Below are positions 11,325-21,289 of a stretch of 64,000 nt of DNA, piece after piece. The stretch comes from Prorocentrum cordatum (Eukaryota > Sar > Dinophyceae > Prorocentrales > Prorocentraceae). The position numbers and the translations under genes were made by a program. Every line of letters begins with the position of its first letter. The stretch's first letter is position 1. The DNA lies in the NCBI GenBank assembly GCA_963575745.1, contig CAUYUJ010020282.1:94501-158500 (forward strand). The letters run 5' to 3'. The notes beneath the pieces were generated by a model. The model saw only the letters and a list, made by a program, of their open reading frames with translations. It was not told the origin of the DNA and made no database searches.

Positions 11325-11576
11325 CAAGTGTCCCCCGGAGGGGTTCCACAACGGCTGGGGGAACACACAGTCCAGTGCCTTGGCCAGACTTCGGCCCCAC
11401 CTCTGGCCGCATGGGCGTTCCCAGAAGGCAGGGGACGGCGGCGATTCGCCGCAAGCGTCTTCGATCCGCCGCCCCCGAAGCATGCGGAGGCGCGTTGGCG
11501 CGAAAGCTCCATCCGCACCGCTGGTCCCTTCCAGGAGGCTCCCAGAAGGGGCCTGGCGCACCCCGCCGGCCACCCT
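11325..11576 (+). repeat. Hairpin module, copy 6
   Basis: Contains GTGTCCCCCGGAGGGG, a pairing GGGGGAACAC arm, GGACGGCGGCGATTCGCCG and GATCCGCCGCCCCCG. It continues through GGCCACCC, where the CATATG element interrupts it. Confidence 0.75.
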
Positions 11577-11743
11577 GAAGGGGCCCAGGGACACAAATGA
11601 ATAGACACAAATAACAGGACTCCCCATATGTTCCCATATTTTTTGGATTTTCGCCTTCCCCCCCACGTCCCATATGTTCGCATATTTTCCTGGGAATCGA
11701 CGATTTTAATTGTGTCTGTGTTTTGCTCCCTTCTGACACCCGT
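11577..11743. mobile_element. ~165-bp CATATG element, copy B
   Basis: Same order of blocks as 5601-5770 (GGGGCCCAGG, ACACAAATGAATA, CCCATATGTTCCCATAT, TTCCCCCCCAC, TTGTGTCTGTGT). It interrupts the module after GCCGGCCACCC, a different site from copy A. That is why a mobile insert is favoured over a shared ancestral segment. Confidence 0.55.
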
Positions 11744-11789
11744 GCGGCCCAAAAAGACCAGCAAGTCCAGAAAAATCGTTTCCGAGTTT

Positions 11790-12335
11790 GCTGAGATGGT
11801 CCAGGACAGCCTACACGACCCAGACGGCCAGGATAACCTCAAGAGAGCCCAAGATGGCCCCAAGATACCTCCAAGACGGCCTAAGATGATCCCCAGGCGG
11901 CCCAAGACGACCTCAAGACTGCTCAAGAGGCTCCGAAGACGACCCACGATGGATCTAGAAGGCCCTCCAGGCGGCCCCCAAGAAGCAGAAGTCATTGTTT
12001 ATCGCATGGTTTTCCATGTTTTTCACGGTCTCGCCCTTGGTGTCCACGAAGACGGCCCAACAGGCCTACAAGATGAGTCCCAGACGGTTCCAGAAGCCCC
12101 CAAGAGGGCCCCCAGACGGACCAAGAGGGGCCCAAGACGGCCCAAGAGGACCCCAACACGGCCCCACGAGGGACCCAAGGCGGCCCCAGGGGCCTCCAAG
12201 AAAGACAGCCCTAAAGCGTCAGAGCGTTCCAGGACCTCCTAATTGGAGCCCCCGAGGCGGCATACCAAGGCCAAGAGGTCCCTAAAGAGGCCTCCAAGCA
12301 GCCCCCAAGAGGCCTCCAAGAGGCCCGCACTAGGC
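11790..12335. repeat. CCAAGACGGCC minisatellite block
   Basis: Same family as 2540-8690, with a T-rich linker at 11990-12045. The following 12340-12560 is mixed AT-richer sequence with no gene. 12580-13160 is CT-rich and then GC-rich, with many overlapping open frames on both strands and none convincing. Confidence 0.8.
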
Positions 12336-13664
12336 TTAGGTCGGACATGTCCTCCTACAAGCGGATTTTGGAGGAAATATTTAAAATAGTCAAAATGATT
12401 CAAAAAATACTCGCAAAATCGTCACAATAGTATTTCTAAAACCATTTTTGAATATTCCTCCTGTAGAGGGACAGGCCCGACTTAACATTAGGCCCCAGAA
12501 GAGTTCCCCGAGGCCCTCAGGAGCCCCAAGAGACCCCCAGGAAGGCCCCAGCAGGCCCCAAGATCCCATCCCTCTCATCTTCCTCCTCTCTCTATCCGTC
12601 TCTCTCTCTCCCTCCCCTTCCTCATTCCTACCCCTCACACCACACCTTCCTCGCCTCCCCTCCCTCGCCCCCGATCATCTTTTCAGGCGTCGTCGGGTGC
12701 CTGGTGCCCACCGGGGCCCTATTGTGGCCGCCGGAAGCGTCCACAGGGCACCGGAGGAGAGATGCTCACCGGTGTCCTCTTGCAGTCGGCGCGCGGAGCA
12801 GAAGAAGGCACGGATCGTCCCTCCGTGCGGGTGCTCGCCTCGTCGCGTTCCAGAGCCTCTCTCGGCGGCCAGCCGAAAAAAAGGGGGGGAAGGCGAGAGG
12901 GGGCGGCCCTTCCCAGAGGCTCGGCAGTCCCCGGGGCCTTCTGGGAGGGCTTCTGGGCCTTCCCCGAGCGCGCGAGAGACCTCGCCGAAGGGTCGCGAGC
13001 TTCTGGGAAGCCCCGCCACCTTCTGAGAAGGCCTCCTCCTGCTCACTTCCACCCCTCGCTCGCCGCCGACGCCCCACCTCCAGCATCCATCCTTTTCCCC
13101 GTCTTCCTGCTGCTCGCCTCGTCCCTCATCTCCGCATCCGCTCCAGGACCTCTCAATGACGTTTGTCCTGGACTCAACGCGTGTACAATGCAAAATGCGC
13201 GCTGCTAGCACGGCCCTCTGTGGGGCCTCTGAGGCAAATGGCTGCAGAGGTGGGGAAGCGTTCCCTCGTATTCCTCATCTTCCTCGCCTTCCTCCTCCAG
13301 CATCCATCATTCCTCGTCTTCCTGCTGCTGCTGCTGCCTCGCTGCTCGCCGCAGCCGTGTTGGAGCGGACCCTGCGCCCGGGTCGCGCTCGCAGCGCACG
13401 GGTCTGGCGGACTACGACAGTGGGTCTTCATCGGCATCGCAAGGGTTGGCGCATCAGTGGTGTCGTCATCTTCTCTCTTATCTCGTGTTGTGCGGGTCTC
13501 CAGTCGGCAACGGGTGCTCGAGATTCAGACGTCTACCATTGCGTGGTGTCCTGCATTTTCCAGCCGCGTGCCTCGGCACGCCATTCATTTTCTTGCGATG
13601 GAAGCAGCCCCGACCCTTCTTGACCTCTACGATGCGTGGGGGTCGCGGATGCTGATCGAACCGA

Positions 13665-13790
13665 GTGTTCCCCTAAGGGTTTCTGATTGCTTGGCAAGAT
13701 TTTGGCTGAACGTTTTGCCACATGGGCGTTTCCAAAAGACACAGGGCGGCGGTGGTTCACCGTAGGCGTTTTCAATAATGGGATTGATTC
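13665..13790 (+). repeat. Hairpin module, copy 7 (5' part)
   Basis: GTGTTCCCCTAAGGG, TTGGCAAGATTTTGGC, GGGCGTTTCCAAAAG and GGGCGGCGGTGGTTCACCG are present. Similarity stops after CGTAGGCGTTTTCAAT, where the right arms of hairpins 2 and 3 should be. 13165-13660 upstream holds no recognised feature. Confidence 0.6.
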
Positions 13791-13996
13791 GTGTGCATCG
13801 TGTCCAGAAGAACATTCTCGGGGATGATCCATCCGAAGCAGTCGCCCTGATCGAAAAAGTTGTTCTCGGATTTGACCTTGACGAGTTCTCCAAGCTGCGG
13901 GTCCGCCACCGTGCCCCCCCTGGCACGCGGAAGAGCGGTATAATGTCGGTGACGTCTGGCCAGGGTTCTATGGCTTTCCGAGGGTCTCCCACCCCC
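13778..13996. other. Coding-like orphan segment, strand unresolved
   Basis: This stretch replaces the 3' half of module copy 7. The plus frame opens with an ATG at 13778 and shows a residue mix like a real protein for ~55 residues (through LGFDLDEFSKLRVR). The antisense frame is equally well-formed (DQGDCFGWIIPENVLLD) and ends in a stop at 13772. Both run into CCAAGA-type repeat beyond 14000. Family not recognised; probably a captured fragment of a gene. Confidence 0.25.
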
Positions 13997-13999
13997 CAC

Positions 14000-14640
14000 G
14001 ATTCTAGGAGTCACCGGTCGGCAAAACCCTCCTCCCGAGGCTCCCTGGGACCCCCGACGCCACCCAGGCGGTGTCCAGCGCCTCCAAAATGCGTAGGGTG
14101 GCTTCCAAGACGCCCGAGAACGCCACACGGGCCACCAAGAGGCCTAGCATTGCATCATGAGCCAAAAGCACCCAGGTGGCCTCAAGAGCCATCCAAAGAA
14201 CGTCCAAAGGACCCTCCAAGGCCCATAAGTAGCTAACATCATTGAAAAACTTCGAGTGGATCACTGTTTTTCTGCCTGATTTTTTCATCCCAAAAGGCCG
14301 CCAAAAGCCCCAACAGGACTCCCCCAGCACTGCTGAAAGAAGCTCCAAGAGGGCTCCAAGACATCGCAAGGACCCCCAAGACGGCCCCAAGAAGACGTGA
14401 GATCGCCCCAAAATGGTTCGAATATGGCCCAGAACCAGCCCAAGGCGCCCCCTAGACGCCCGATGGACAGCCCCAAGAATCTCCACAACTGCACCGACAC
14501 TCTCATAAACTGCCGCAAAAGCCTCCAAGACGGCCCAAAGGCCCCGGACAGGCCCGCAAGAGAACAAATATACGACGCCCCCGACGAGCCACCAACCCAA
14601 CAAGCAGAGGCCCAAAACGGTCGAATTCACCAACAACAGC
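14000..14640. repeat. CCAAGA-type minisatellite block
   Basis: Degenerate CCAAGAGGC / CCAAGACGGCC units with a T-rich linker at about 14225-14290 (CATCATTGAAAAACTTCG). Long minus-strand frames here are repeat translations and do not supply the missing 3' end of the neighbouring channel gene. Confidence 0.75.
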
Positions 14641-14659
14641 CCTCTGGGTAATCGGGAAA

Positions 14660-14895
14660 CCAGCTGTCACGTGTTACGGTCTTCTCTCCATTGTTGAAGC
14701 AAGCTGATACATGTTACGGCATCTGGGACCTGGGGAAGAGAGGTGTCACACGTTACGACTCCAGGCCCTGAAGATGGCTGATATCACGGGTCATGGCCCT
14801 CTCGAGCCTGCGAACACTCGAGCCTACGGAAGAGCGTGTCACACGTTACGGCAGTCTGGGTCGGCTGGGTGATTCTCGAAGGGTCACCGTATCGA
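14660..14895. repeat. GTCACACGTTACGG tandem repeat
   Basis: Five or six units at irregular 35-60 bp spacing carry (G/C)TGTCAC(A/G)(C/T)GTTACGG or variants: about 14668, 14708, 14743, 14776 (degenerate), 14835 and 14882. The array abuts, and slightly overlaps, the 3' end of the channel open frame. Confidence 0.65.
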
Positions 14896-16399
14896 ATGCC
14901 ACGCTGGTACGGTGGCGGCCCTTGCCGCAAGCGGCTGGATATTTTTCTACAAGCAGCCGCATGAGCATGTCGCCGTCCGTCAGACATACTAGCTTACGGT
15001 CCTCAAAAACACTGTAAAAGCTATGATACCCGTCGCTGGCTGCTTCTTGGATGAAAAACTGCGCTGTGTTAGCTGTGAAAGATGCGCCAACAATCGTAAG
15101 AAAGAACGAAATCCCCAGACCCATGACCTTGCCACCAGGGGTCTGTGGACTGTACGCACTGCTAAACGAAGCAAAACTAGAACACGCCAAATGAACTGCC
15201 TCTCCGAACGCGACGCCCTTTTTCCGTTCTGCCCGCTCCACTACGGCCATGACAAGGCTAGCCAAGAGCATCGTCATCACAATCCAAATCCACAGATTGT
15301 CTTCGAACGGCTTGATGGCAGATGTCAACGAAGTCATCGTGTGACCGAAAGTCCCGACCAAGTTCTCACGTCGTTGCCCCTTCCGTAGGACAAGTCTTAT
15401 CTTCATTCGGTAGACAGGTACGAACGGAACGCCAAAATTGGCGCGCTCCACAGTCTCCCACCAGTCGCCCACACACATGTCAATGTTACCGAGAGCTATT
15501 TCGTAAACGCAGTCTGTGTAGTATCTGAAACCCGTCGACGATATATCCCTGTACCTCAAGGAAGTAGGTGCTACACCCAGCATGTCGAACATGCTAGAAC
15601 CCATCACCAGCATCGCACGCAATGCTGGGACTGGTGTTGACGGCTCCTTTGACACCACCACAACGTGTTCGCCATTAGAAATGTTAATGTAAGGGAGATA
15701 GATCGGCAAGAAGCCGGTGATATTGAAAGCCTGGCTGAAAGTGCCGACGTTGCCGCACGCCTCATAGGAAAATGACAAGCCCGGAAAAGAGACTGAGCTC
15801 TGCACATCCATGCGGCTGCACCTCTTTTCGTCCACGAAACACCACTTCTGTTTACAGAATTTAGGTGGGCCAGCGCTGATTGAGCTGGCGGTGAATTGTC
15901 GGCTACAGAGGCCCATGAAGCCAGAGTCCTCGTCCCAGGCTTCGCAGACCGCGCTGCCGTAGTCTCTCGAGAACATCGTGCCATCAGTGGCCTGGATCTC
16001 TGAGGGGCTGTCGCCCGTCACGTACGGGGCTACAACAGCCGCCCAGGAGGCGTTGGCCACGTGGTCGATGCATGGACAATCCAAATAGGCGGAGTCCGAC
16101 CCGACCTCTGCTCTGGGCACCAGGTTCACACCACCTGGTGCGGGCGCCGACCGCGGGCCGCCCAGGTCCTGCGCGACCTTCAAGTCCAAGCCGAGCAGCT
16201 CGGCGGCCGCGAGCAGCTCGGGCACACTGATGGCGCCGTCGCCGTCGGCGTCCCAGCGCGACGCTGGGACGCTGCGGCTGCGCCGGGCTGAAGCGGTTGC
16301 CGAGCCGCCCTGCCCGAGCGGAGGCCCGGCCACGGCGGCGGCCCTGCCGACGCCTGCGAGGGCGGCGATCCGGAGCTTCGCTGCCCACCTTGGGGCCAT
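14846..16399 (-). CDS. Ionotropic glutamate receptor-like channel with EF-hand (3' end missing)
   Basis: 517 residues from the ATG at 16399; the first ATG after the SL relic sets the start. A hydrophobic stretch at residues ~10-25 may be a signal peptide. Residues 50-61 form a canonical EF-hand calcium loop (DADGDGAISVPE). A cysteine-rich ectodomain follows (C108, C110, C152, C165, C182, C187, C194, C215). A ligand-binding-like segment (~220-345) holds a GNIDMCVGDWWETVERANF motif. M1 is at ~369-388, the re-entrant pore loop at ~398-420 and M3 at ~424-450. M3 carries SFTANTAQFF, the counterpart of the SYTANLAAF signature of eukaryotic glutamate-receptor channels. The second half of the ligand lobe and M4 are absent. 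The frame loses protein character after KYPAAC, where a GCAAGG (minus strand of 14920-14925) could be a GC-type intron donor; otherwise the copy is truncated. The role is inferred: cation channel opened by a small ligand, possibly calcium-tuned. Confidence 0.85.
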   Translation of the reverse strand: MAPRWAAKLRIAALAGVGRAAAVAGPPLGQGGSATASARRSRSVPASRWDADGDGAISVPELLAAAELLGLDLKVAQDLGGPRSAPAPGGVNLVPRAEVGSDSAYLDCPCIDHVANASWAAVVAPYVTGDSPSEIQATDGTMFSRDYGSAVCEAWDEDSGFMGLCSRQFTASSISAGPPKFCKQKWCFVDEKRCSRMDVQSSVSFPGLSFSYEACGNVGTFSQAFNITGFLPIYLPYINISNGEHVVVVSKEPSTPVPALRAMLVMGSSMFDMLGVAPTSLRYRDISSTGFRYYTDCVYEIALGNIDMCVGDWWETVERANFGVPFVPVYRMKIRLVLRKGQRRENLVGTFGHTMTSLTSAIKPFEDNLWIWIVMTMLLASLVMAVVERAERKKGVAFGEAVHLACSSFASFSSAYSPQTPGGKVMGLGISFFLTIVGASFTANTAQFFIQEAASDGYHSFYSVFEDRKLVCLTDGDMLMRLLVEKYPAACGKGRHRTSVAFDTVTLRESPSRPRLP

Positions 16400-16455
16400 G
16401 CGCGGACTGCCTCGCCAGCAGCACTTTGGCCGCCGCCCGTGCGCCCGAAGCGCAC

Positions 16456-16476
16456 ACTGAGCCAAAAGAGCTACGG
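16456..16476 (-). other. Dinoflagellate spliced-leader relic upstream of the channel gene
   Basis: On the minus strand the sequence reads CCGTAGC, two mismatches, TTTTGGCTCA, then two mismatches, against the DinoSL: 17 of 21 positions. It ends 56 nt before the ATG at 16399, where a leader would sit in a mature mRNA. This indicates that the gene copy came from a trans-spliced transcript. Confidence 0.8.
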
Positions 16477-16559
16477 GTGCTGCTGCCAGCCGCTCGGATG
16501 GTCAGCCAGTCCGTGGGCAACTGCTTCGAGACCGATGACCTCCTCGCTGCAAAGTCAAG

Positions 16560-16860
16560 GCATGCATGCTTGCCTGAGGTGTCCGCGTGTCCCTGCGTCT
16601 ATATGTGTGTGTCTGTGCGAATGCGGATGTACCTGTGAATAGTGGGTGCGGTGCGCGTGCTTATGTGTGTTAAGTGAGTGCATGTGCGTGGTTGCATTGC
16701 CGCTAGTTAAAGTCAGCCCGATGCTTCGTCGCCGCGGGGGAAGAAATTTGTGTAGATGCGGCATGTTTCTTCGCTCCGGGGCACGATTGCCGACCAGTGG
16801 GATTTGGGTGTGACCTCCGCCTCATAGTACCGCTTTCACTGCACATGGAGATTGCAGCAA
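16560..16860. other. Intergenic stretch, GT-rich
   Basis: TGTGTGTCTGTGCG-type sequence around 16590-16690, then mixed sequence. No gene or structured signal was recognised. Confidence 0.5.
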
Positions 16861-16869
16861 CGTCTGGAC

Positions 16870-18250
16870 TCCGCCGAAAAGCCTCTCGAGCGCAGTACAT
16901 CTGGAAGCACTGGGGCCAGGAACAATCGGGGACACGGCCAGACGAAGGATATCGGCGGCAGCCCGCTGCGGTACCAGGGCTGGGGACAGTCGAGAACTTG
17001 GCCTAAGAATCGCAGGGCAGCACCAGGGTCAGGAAGAGTCAGGGATAGGGCCACACCAAAGAAATTGGAAACAGCGCATGGCAACACCAGGGCCAGGGAC
17101 AATCGGGCAGCGCACGGTAGCAACAGAGCTGGGGGCAGTCGTGATCAGGGCCATTGACGGCAGGGCATGGTGGCAGCACCGAGGCCCAAGACCAGAGACA
17201 GTCGGGGATACGGCCAGACGAAACAAATTGGCTGCAACGCAGCGCAGCACCAACACCAGGAACCGTCGGAGACAGGCCGAACTGAAGAAATTGGCGGCAA
17301 ACCAGCGCAGCACCAGGGCCAGAGACAGTCGGGGACACGGCCGGACCCCGAAAATCGGCGGCGGCGCACGGCAGCTTCAAGGCCAGCGACAGCAGGGGAC
17401 AGGGCAGAAGAAGTCGGCAGCAGCGCACGGTGGCGTCAAGACCAGGCAGAGGCGGAGACAGGCCGAACTGAGGAAATTGGCGGCAGCGCAGCGCAGCACC
17501 AGGGCCAGGGATAGTCGAGGACACGGCCGGACCCCGAAAATCGGCGGCGGCGCACGGCAGCTTCGAGGCCAGCGACAGCAGGGGACAGGGCAGACGAAGT
17601 CGGCAGCAGCGCACGGTGGCGTCAAGACCAGGCAGAGGCGGAGACAGGCCGAACTGAGGAAATTGGCGGCAGCGCAGCGCAGCACCAGGGCCAGGGATAG
17701 TCGAGGACACGGCAGGACCCAGAAAATCGGCGGCGGCGCACAGCATCTTCAAAGCAAGCGACAGCTGGGAACAAGGCAGAAGCGAAGAAATTGGTGGCAG
17801 CGCATGGTAGCTGCAAGGCCCGCAGGTCCGAACCGAAGAACTTGGCGGCAGGGCATGGCAGCACCAGGGCCAGGATAGTCGGGGACACGGCTGGGCCCAG
17901 AAAAACTGCAGCAACACGAGGAAGTACCAAGGCCAGGGATAGCCGGGGACACGGCTGTGTGTGTGCAGAAAGTCAGCTGCAGCACAAGGAGGTACCAGGG
18001 CCAGGGACGGTCGGGGACACGGCCGGGCCCAGAAAATTGACGGTTGCAAAATGAAGTGCCGAGGCCGTGTACAGGCAAGGAGAAGGGCGAAACAAGGGAC
18101 TTGGCGGCAGCGCAGCGCAGCACTAGGGGACACAGACGGTCAGGGGCACGGCCAAACCACGGAACTCGGCGGAAGAACAAGACAGCACCAGGGCTGGGAC
18201 CATCTGGAACACTGCCGAACCACGGAAATCGGATGCAGCGGGAACCAGCG
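16870..18250. repeat. 62-bp tandem repeat with 186-bp higher-order unit
   Basis: Degenerate ~62-bp units (GGGACACGGCC..., GAAAATCGGCGGC, GCGCACGGCAGC, ACCAGGGCCAGGGA). Three of them form a 186-bp unit that repeats precisely: ACGGCCGGACCCCGAAAATC starts at 17337 and 17523 and a close variant at 17709. The edges are more diverged. Open frames on both strands are repeat translations. Confidence 0.85.
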
Positions 18251-18569
18251 GATGCCAAGGAAAACAAATCTGGCAATGCAAACACTCATTGGGAAATCCA
18301 TGATGTGATGACAATTATGCTGACTGGGACGGCCGTAATTGCACAAACTGATGAGCGCCAGGACCCTTCTCAAACGACATTCCGAATATGTAATGGCTGC
18401 GCTGATGTTATCCATTCCCTCCGAAGAGGCCCAACTGAACGAAACTACAAAAACATGTTCGTGCAATCATGAATGCACAGGCCCACCCAAGCACACTGCT
18501 TGGAAGACATAATGTACTTATCAAAACGGGTTGATCCAGGCAATGTTGCATCCCGATGCCGTCTTCGGA

Positions 18570-18960
18570 CTCAAAACGGCTCCAAGACGGCCAAATATCG
18601 CCTCTGAACGGCTCCAAGATACCCGAATGACTCCCCAAGACAGCCCAGCGAAGCCCCGAAGCTCCAAGATGTCCCACGAGCCTTTCAGAAGCCTCGAAAA
18701 GATGCAGAGACCAACACCATGAAACAGACCTACTGAAAAAAATTGCGTTACACTTCGAGAACTCATCGGCATCAGATCGCATGGGGGGAACTTCAGAAAA
18801 CCCGACGAACCCCCAAGACGGCTCCAAAGAGGGCCCCAAGACGGCTGGAGAGCCCCCTCAGACGGCCCAAGACCGCCGCGACAAGGCCCAACGTCCCACG
18901 ACCCGCCCAGACGTGCCAGGATGGCTTGACCGAGCCTCTGCGAGCGAGCTCGGTAGAACC
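18570..18960. repeat. Short CCAAGACGGC minisatellite blocks
   Basis: Degenerate CCAAGA units at 18570-18690 and 18800-18930, separated by AT-richer sequence. 18250-18570 shows no recognised feature. Confidence 0.6.
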
Positions 18961-18985
18961 ATCGCGCCCAAGACTGCCCCGACTA

Positions 18986-19125
18986 GGGGGCCGCATGCGA
19001 ACCCTGCCCCCACGATTTCTGAAGGGGATGGGGTTCACTCCGTTCGGGAGCTCCCGAGCGAAGCGAAACCCACCCTCCCCCACACAGAAACCGTGGGGGT
19101 AGGGGTAGGGTTCGCATGTGGTCCC
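18986..19125. repeat. ~140-bp foldback (large imperfect palindrome)
   Basis: The left arm (CATGCGAACCCTGCCCC, CACGATTTCTG, GGGGATGGGGTT) is mirrored by the right arm (AAACCCACCCTCCCC, CAGAAACCGTGGGGG, AGGGTTCGCATGTGG). The centre is at 19050/19051 in CGGGAGCTCCCG. Arms are ~65-75 bp with a few short indels. It resembles a foldback or MITE-type insert; no direct-repeat flanks could be fixed by eye. Confidence 0.75.
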
Positions 19126-19129
19126 CAAC

Positions 19130-19335
19130 CGACACCTCTGACAGAGGCCCAAGAGGCTCCCAACAGGCCCCCAAGAGGCTCCCCACAGAGTCCCAAGAGT
19201 CCCCCAAGAGGGCCACAGAGGCACCCCCAAGAAGTGCCCAGGATGCCTTCAGGAGAAGCGAGGGGAGAGTTGAAGGACGAAAACGACAAGGATGAGGAAG
19301 AAGGAAGGAGGACGACAAGGATGAGGAAGGCAGGG
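19130..19335. repeat. AGAGGC repeat and GACAAGGATGAGGAAG duplication
   Basis: CCAAGAGGCTCCC units at 19145-19245, then a ~32-bp duplication with ACGACAAGGATGAGGAAG at about 19285 and 19312. Beyond this to 19640 no gene is recognised. Confidence 0.6.
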
Positions 19336-19664
19336 CTGGATGGTTTTCGTTGTGTGTTCATTTTGTGTTTCGTTTTGCTCTACCTGCTGTACCTCCCAAA
19401 ACGGAGAGAGAAAAAAAAAAGTCCAGCAACACAGCGTGCAGGTCTAGCCCTGGGGGAAGGAGGGAGTGGGATGAGGAAGGAGGGCGTGTGTACGCTAAGA
19501 CCCACACCGCCTCAGACACGGCACTGAATTGGAGCGGCGTCCCCGCTGCGCTGATGCGCTGGCACGATGGCAGGGTTCGCCACAAGCAGTGGATCAAGAC
19601 GGCACATAACATGCCACAAGTCATGCAAACAAACTGGGGCAATGATCAAGCGGCCCAGCAAAAT

Positions 19665-19770
19665 CTCCATGCACACCAGCCCTTTGGGCATGGGTGGTTT
19701 CGCGGGCCTCCTCTCCCAATCCCCCTTTCTTCCTCTTTCGCGGAGGTGTATGCCACTGCTCCTCCCCCAC
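19665..19770. repeat. Dispersed repeat family 'CACCAGCCCT', copy 1
   Basis: CCATGCACACCAGCCCTTTGG, GGGTGGTTTCGCGGG, then CTCCTCTCCC and TTTCTTCCTCTTTCGCGGAGG. It resembles 37640-37745 and 39030-39145. Confidence 0.5.
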
Positions 19771-20089
19771 ACCAGACCGGTCGCCGACCAGGAACACACA
19801 CGATCCCCCCCCCGCACACAGCCCCTCCAAAAAATAGCACGAGCCGCACGATCATGAGCGGACACTCCGCGATGACTTTGCCTTGGCTCATATGTAACAG
19901 GGATGGCGGGGGGGGATCATGTCTGTCCCCCGTGCGCTCGCCCACCCCACGCATCAGAAGCCAGTGCAGACTGGACTGGCCGCGGGCGCACGAACCCTGC
20001 GCCATGCCGACCACCCCGCAACGACGTGGTGCTGGCTTTTGGGAGTGACTGGGGGGGTCGACGTGCTGCCCGACGTGTGCTGCGCCGCG

Positions 20090-20315
20090 CGCTAACAGAC
20101 CTGTCTCCGCCTCGCGCGTTCACTGCGCGTCGCGCACTTGGCGCACCTGGCGCGGCTGAGCACGAGGCACTCACGTTTAGTGCTCGTGGCGCACGTGGCG
20201 CCCCGGATGCGCCTGGCACGCTTGGGCCCCTGGGTCATCTGGCGCAGCTGGCGCGCGTGGCGCACCTGGCACGCGTGGCGCACCTGGCGAGCGTGTCGCA
20301 CCTGGCGTCTGTATG
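20090..20315. repeat. TGGCGCACC minisatellite
   Basis: 9-10 bp units (GTGGCGCACCTGGCGCG and variants), densest at 20220-20312. Apparent coding frames across it are repeat translations. Confidence 0.85.
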
Positions 20316-20550
20316 ACGGCTGTCAGCCCGAGGGCGACCTCTGCCAATGCTGATTCTCGGGTGCTGCTCATATAATGAGAAGGGGAGCGGGAATGAGCGA
20401 ACACAACAAAAAATAAGCATCAATTCATGCACAACAACAAAAACAAAACAGTACGACTCAAGCTCACTGATCTGCCGATGTCTTCGCGACTCCGCAGTCA
20501 TCCATCCATCGGCGTCGCATGTCTTGCCGAAACTTGCCATCCTCACGCTC

Positions 20551-21072
20551 CTACATGTGCAAGCCTTCAACGCCCACCAACGCGTCGTAGACTGCCAAAT
20601 GGTCGGGTTCAATTTCCAACTGCGCCTTGCCACTCCGTGCAAACTGAAGGTAAGCCATAGCATGTTCGAGATCATCGATGCAACACTGATGTGTGTATCG
20701 ATCAGACGCGGATATACGGCTCCGACGCGGCACGTAAACCTGAAAAACACATTACAAGCATTACGCGTCGGCAAAGTACACCGAAGACAACAAGAGCCAT
20801 GAAAGCAATTGCTGCCCTGATGCAAGAACTAGCAACACGGAAATCACATTCAAGGCGTGCGATATTACAAGAATCTCTCCTGTATCTCGACGCATACCTA
20901 TGTCTACAGACAGAGCTGGATATCCATCTCCATCGCCCAATGTCATCCCAATGGCAGCAATGGAATCGCATAACGAAAATATATTATCGAAACGATCGGC
21001 GTGTGTGATTTGTTGTTTTGTTCTTAAATCGTCGTCGTCGCCGTCACCGCTCCCCCCTTTCTCAAACCCTCC
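20551..21072 (-). CDS. Probable two-exon gene of unknown function
   Basis: Exon 1 (at most 21072 down to 20848) reads from GGFEKGGSGDGDDDDLRTK through ADRFDNIFSLCDSIAAI and GMTLGDGDGYPALSVDIG to VISHALN, with no ATG until 20946. A GTGATT donor follows. A 108-bp intron (20740-20847) ends in TTTTTCAG. Exon 2 runs from 20739 in the same phase (VYVPRRSRIS...) through CIDDLEHAMAYLQFA to a TAG at 20551. The segments sit in unrelated open frames and look like one protein only when joined. Upstream, the frame is closed by a TGA at 21073-21075, yet residues beyond it (SDYDVAQFSFGWDAS) also look coding. The true 5' end may therefore be another exon, or the gene is broken. No family recognised. The acidic run may be a linker. 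Confidence 0.4.
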
Positions 21073-21289
21073 TCATGAAGCGTCCCAGCCAAACGAAAAT
21101 TGAGCAACGTCGTAATCGGAACAAAGGACATCCCCTTCCCTTTGACACTTCCCCCGTCTGGAAAAGGAGAAGGGGGCGGGGGTTGTGACGCCCCCACCCC
21201 GGGGGAGCAGCAGCCTTCCCTGGAACAAGCTTTCCCCTTCGATTTCTTGCATCCTCAACGCCTCTAACTTATCATTGCACCGCGGTTTG

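Noticed and set aside
14150-14175. TGAGCCAAAAGC as a possible further leader relic (minus strand)
   Set aside because: Only the 10-nt TTTTGGCTCA core matches (about 14 of 21), it lies in minisatellite sequence and no gene follows.
17039-18133. 364-codon minus frame with repeated Cys/Ala motifs, resembling a repeat protein
   Set aside because: Exactly follows the 62/186-bp tandem repeat, and the plus strand is equally open. Repeat DNA, not protein, explains the periodicity.
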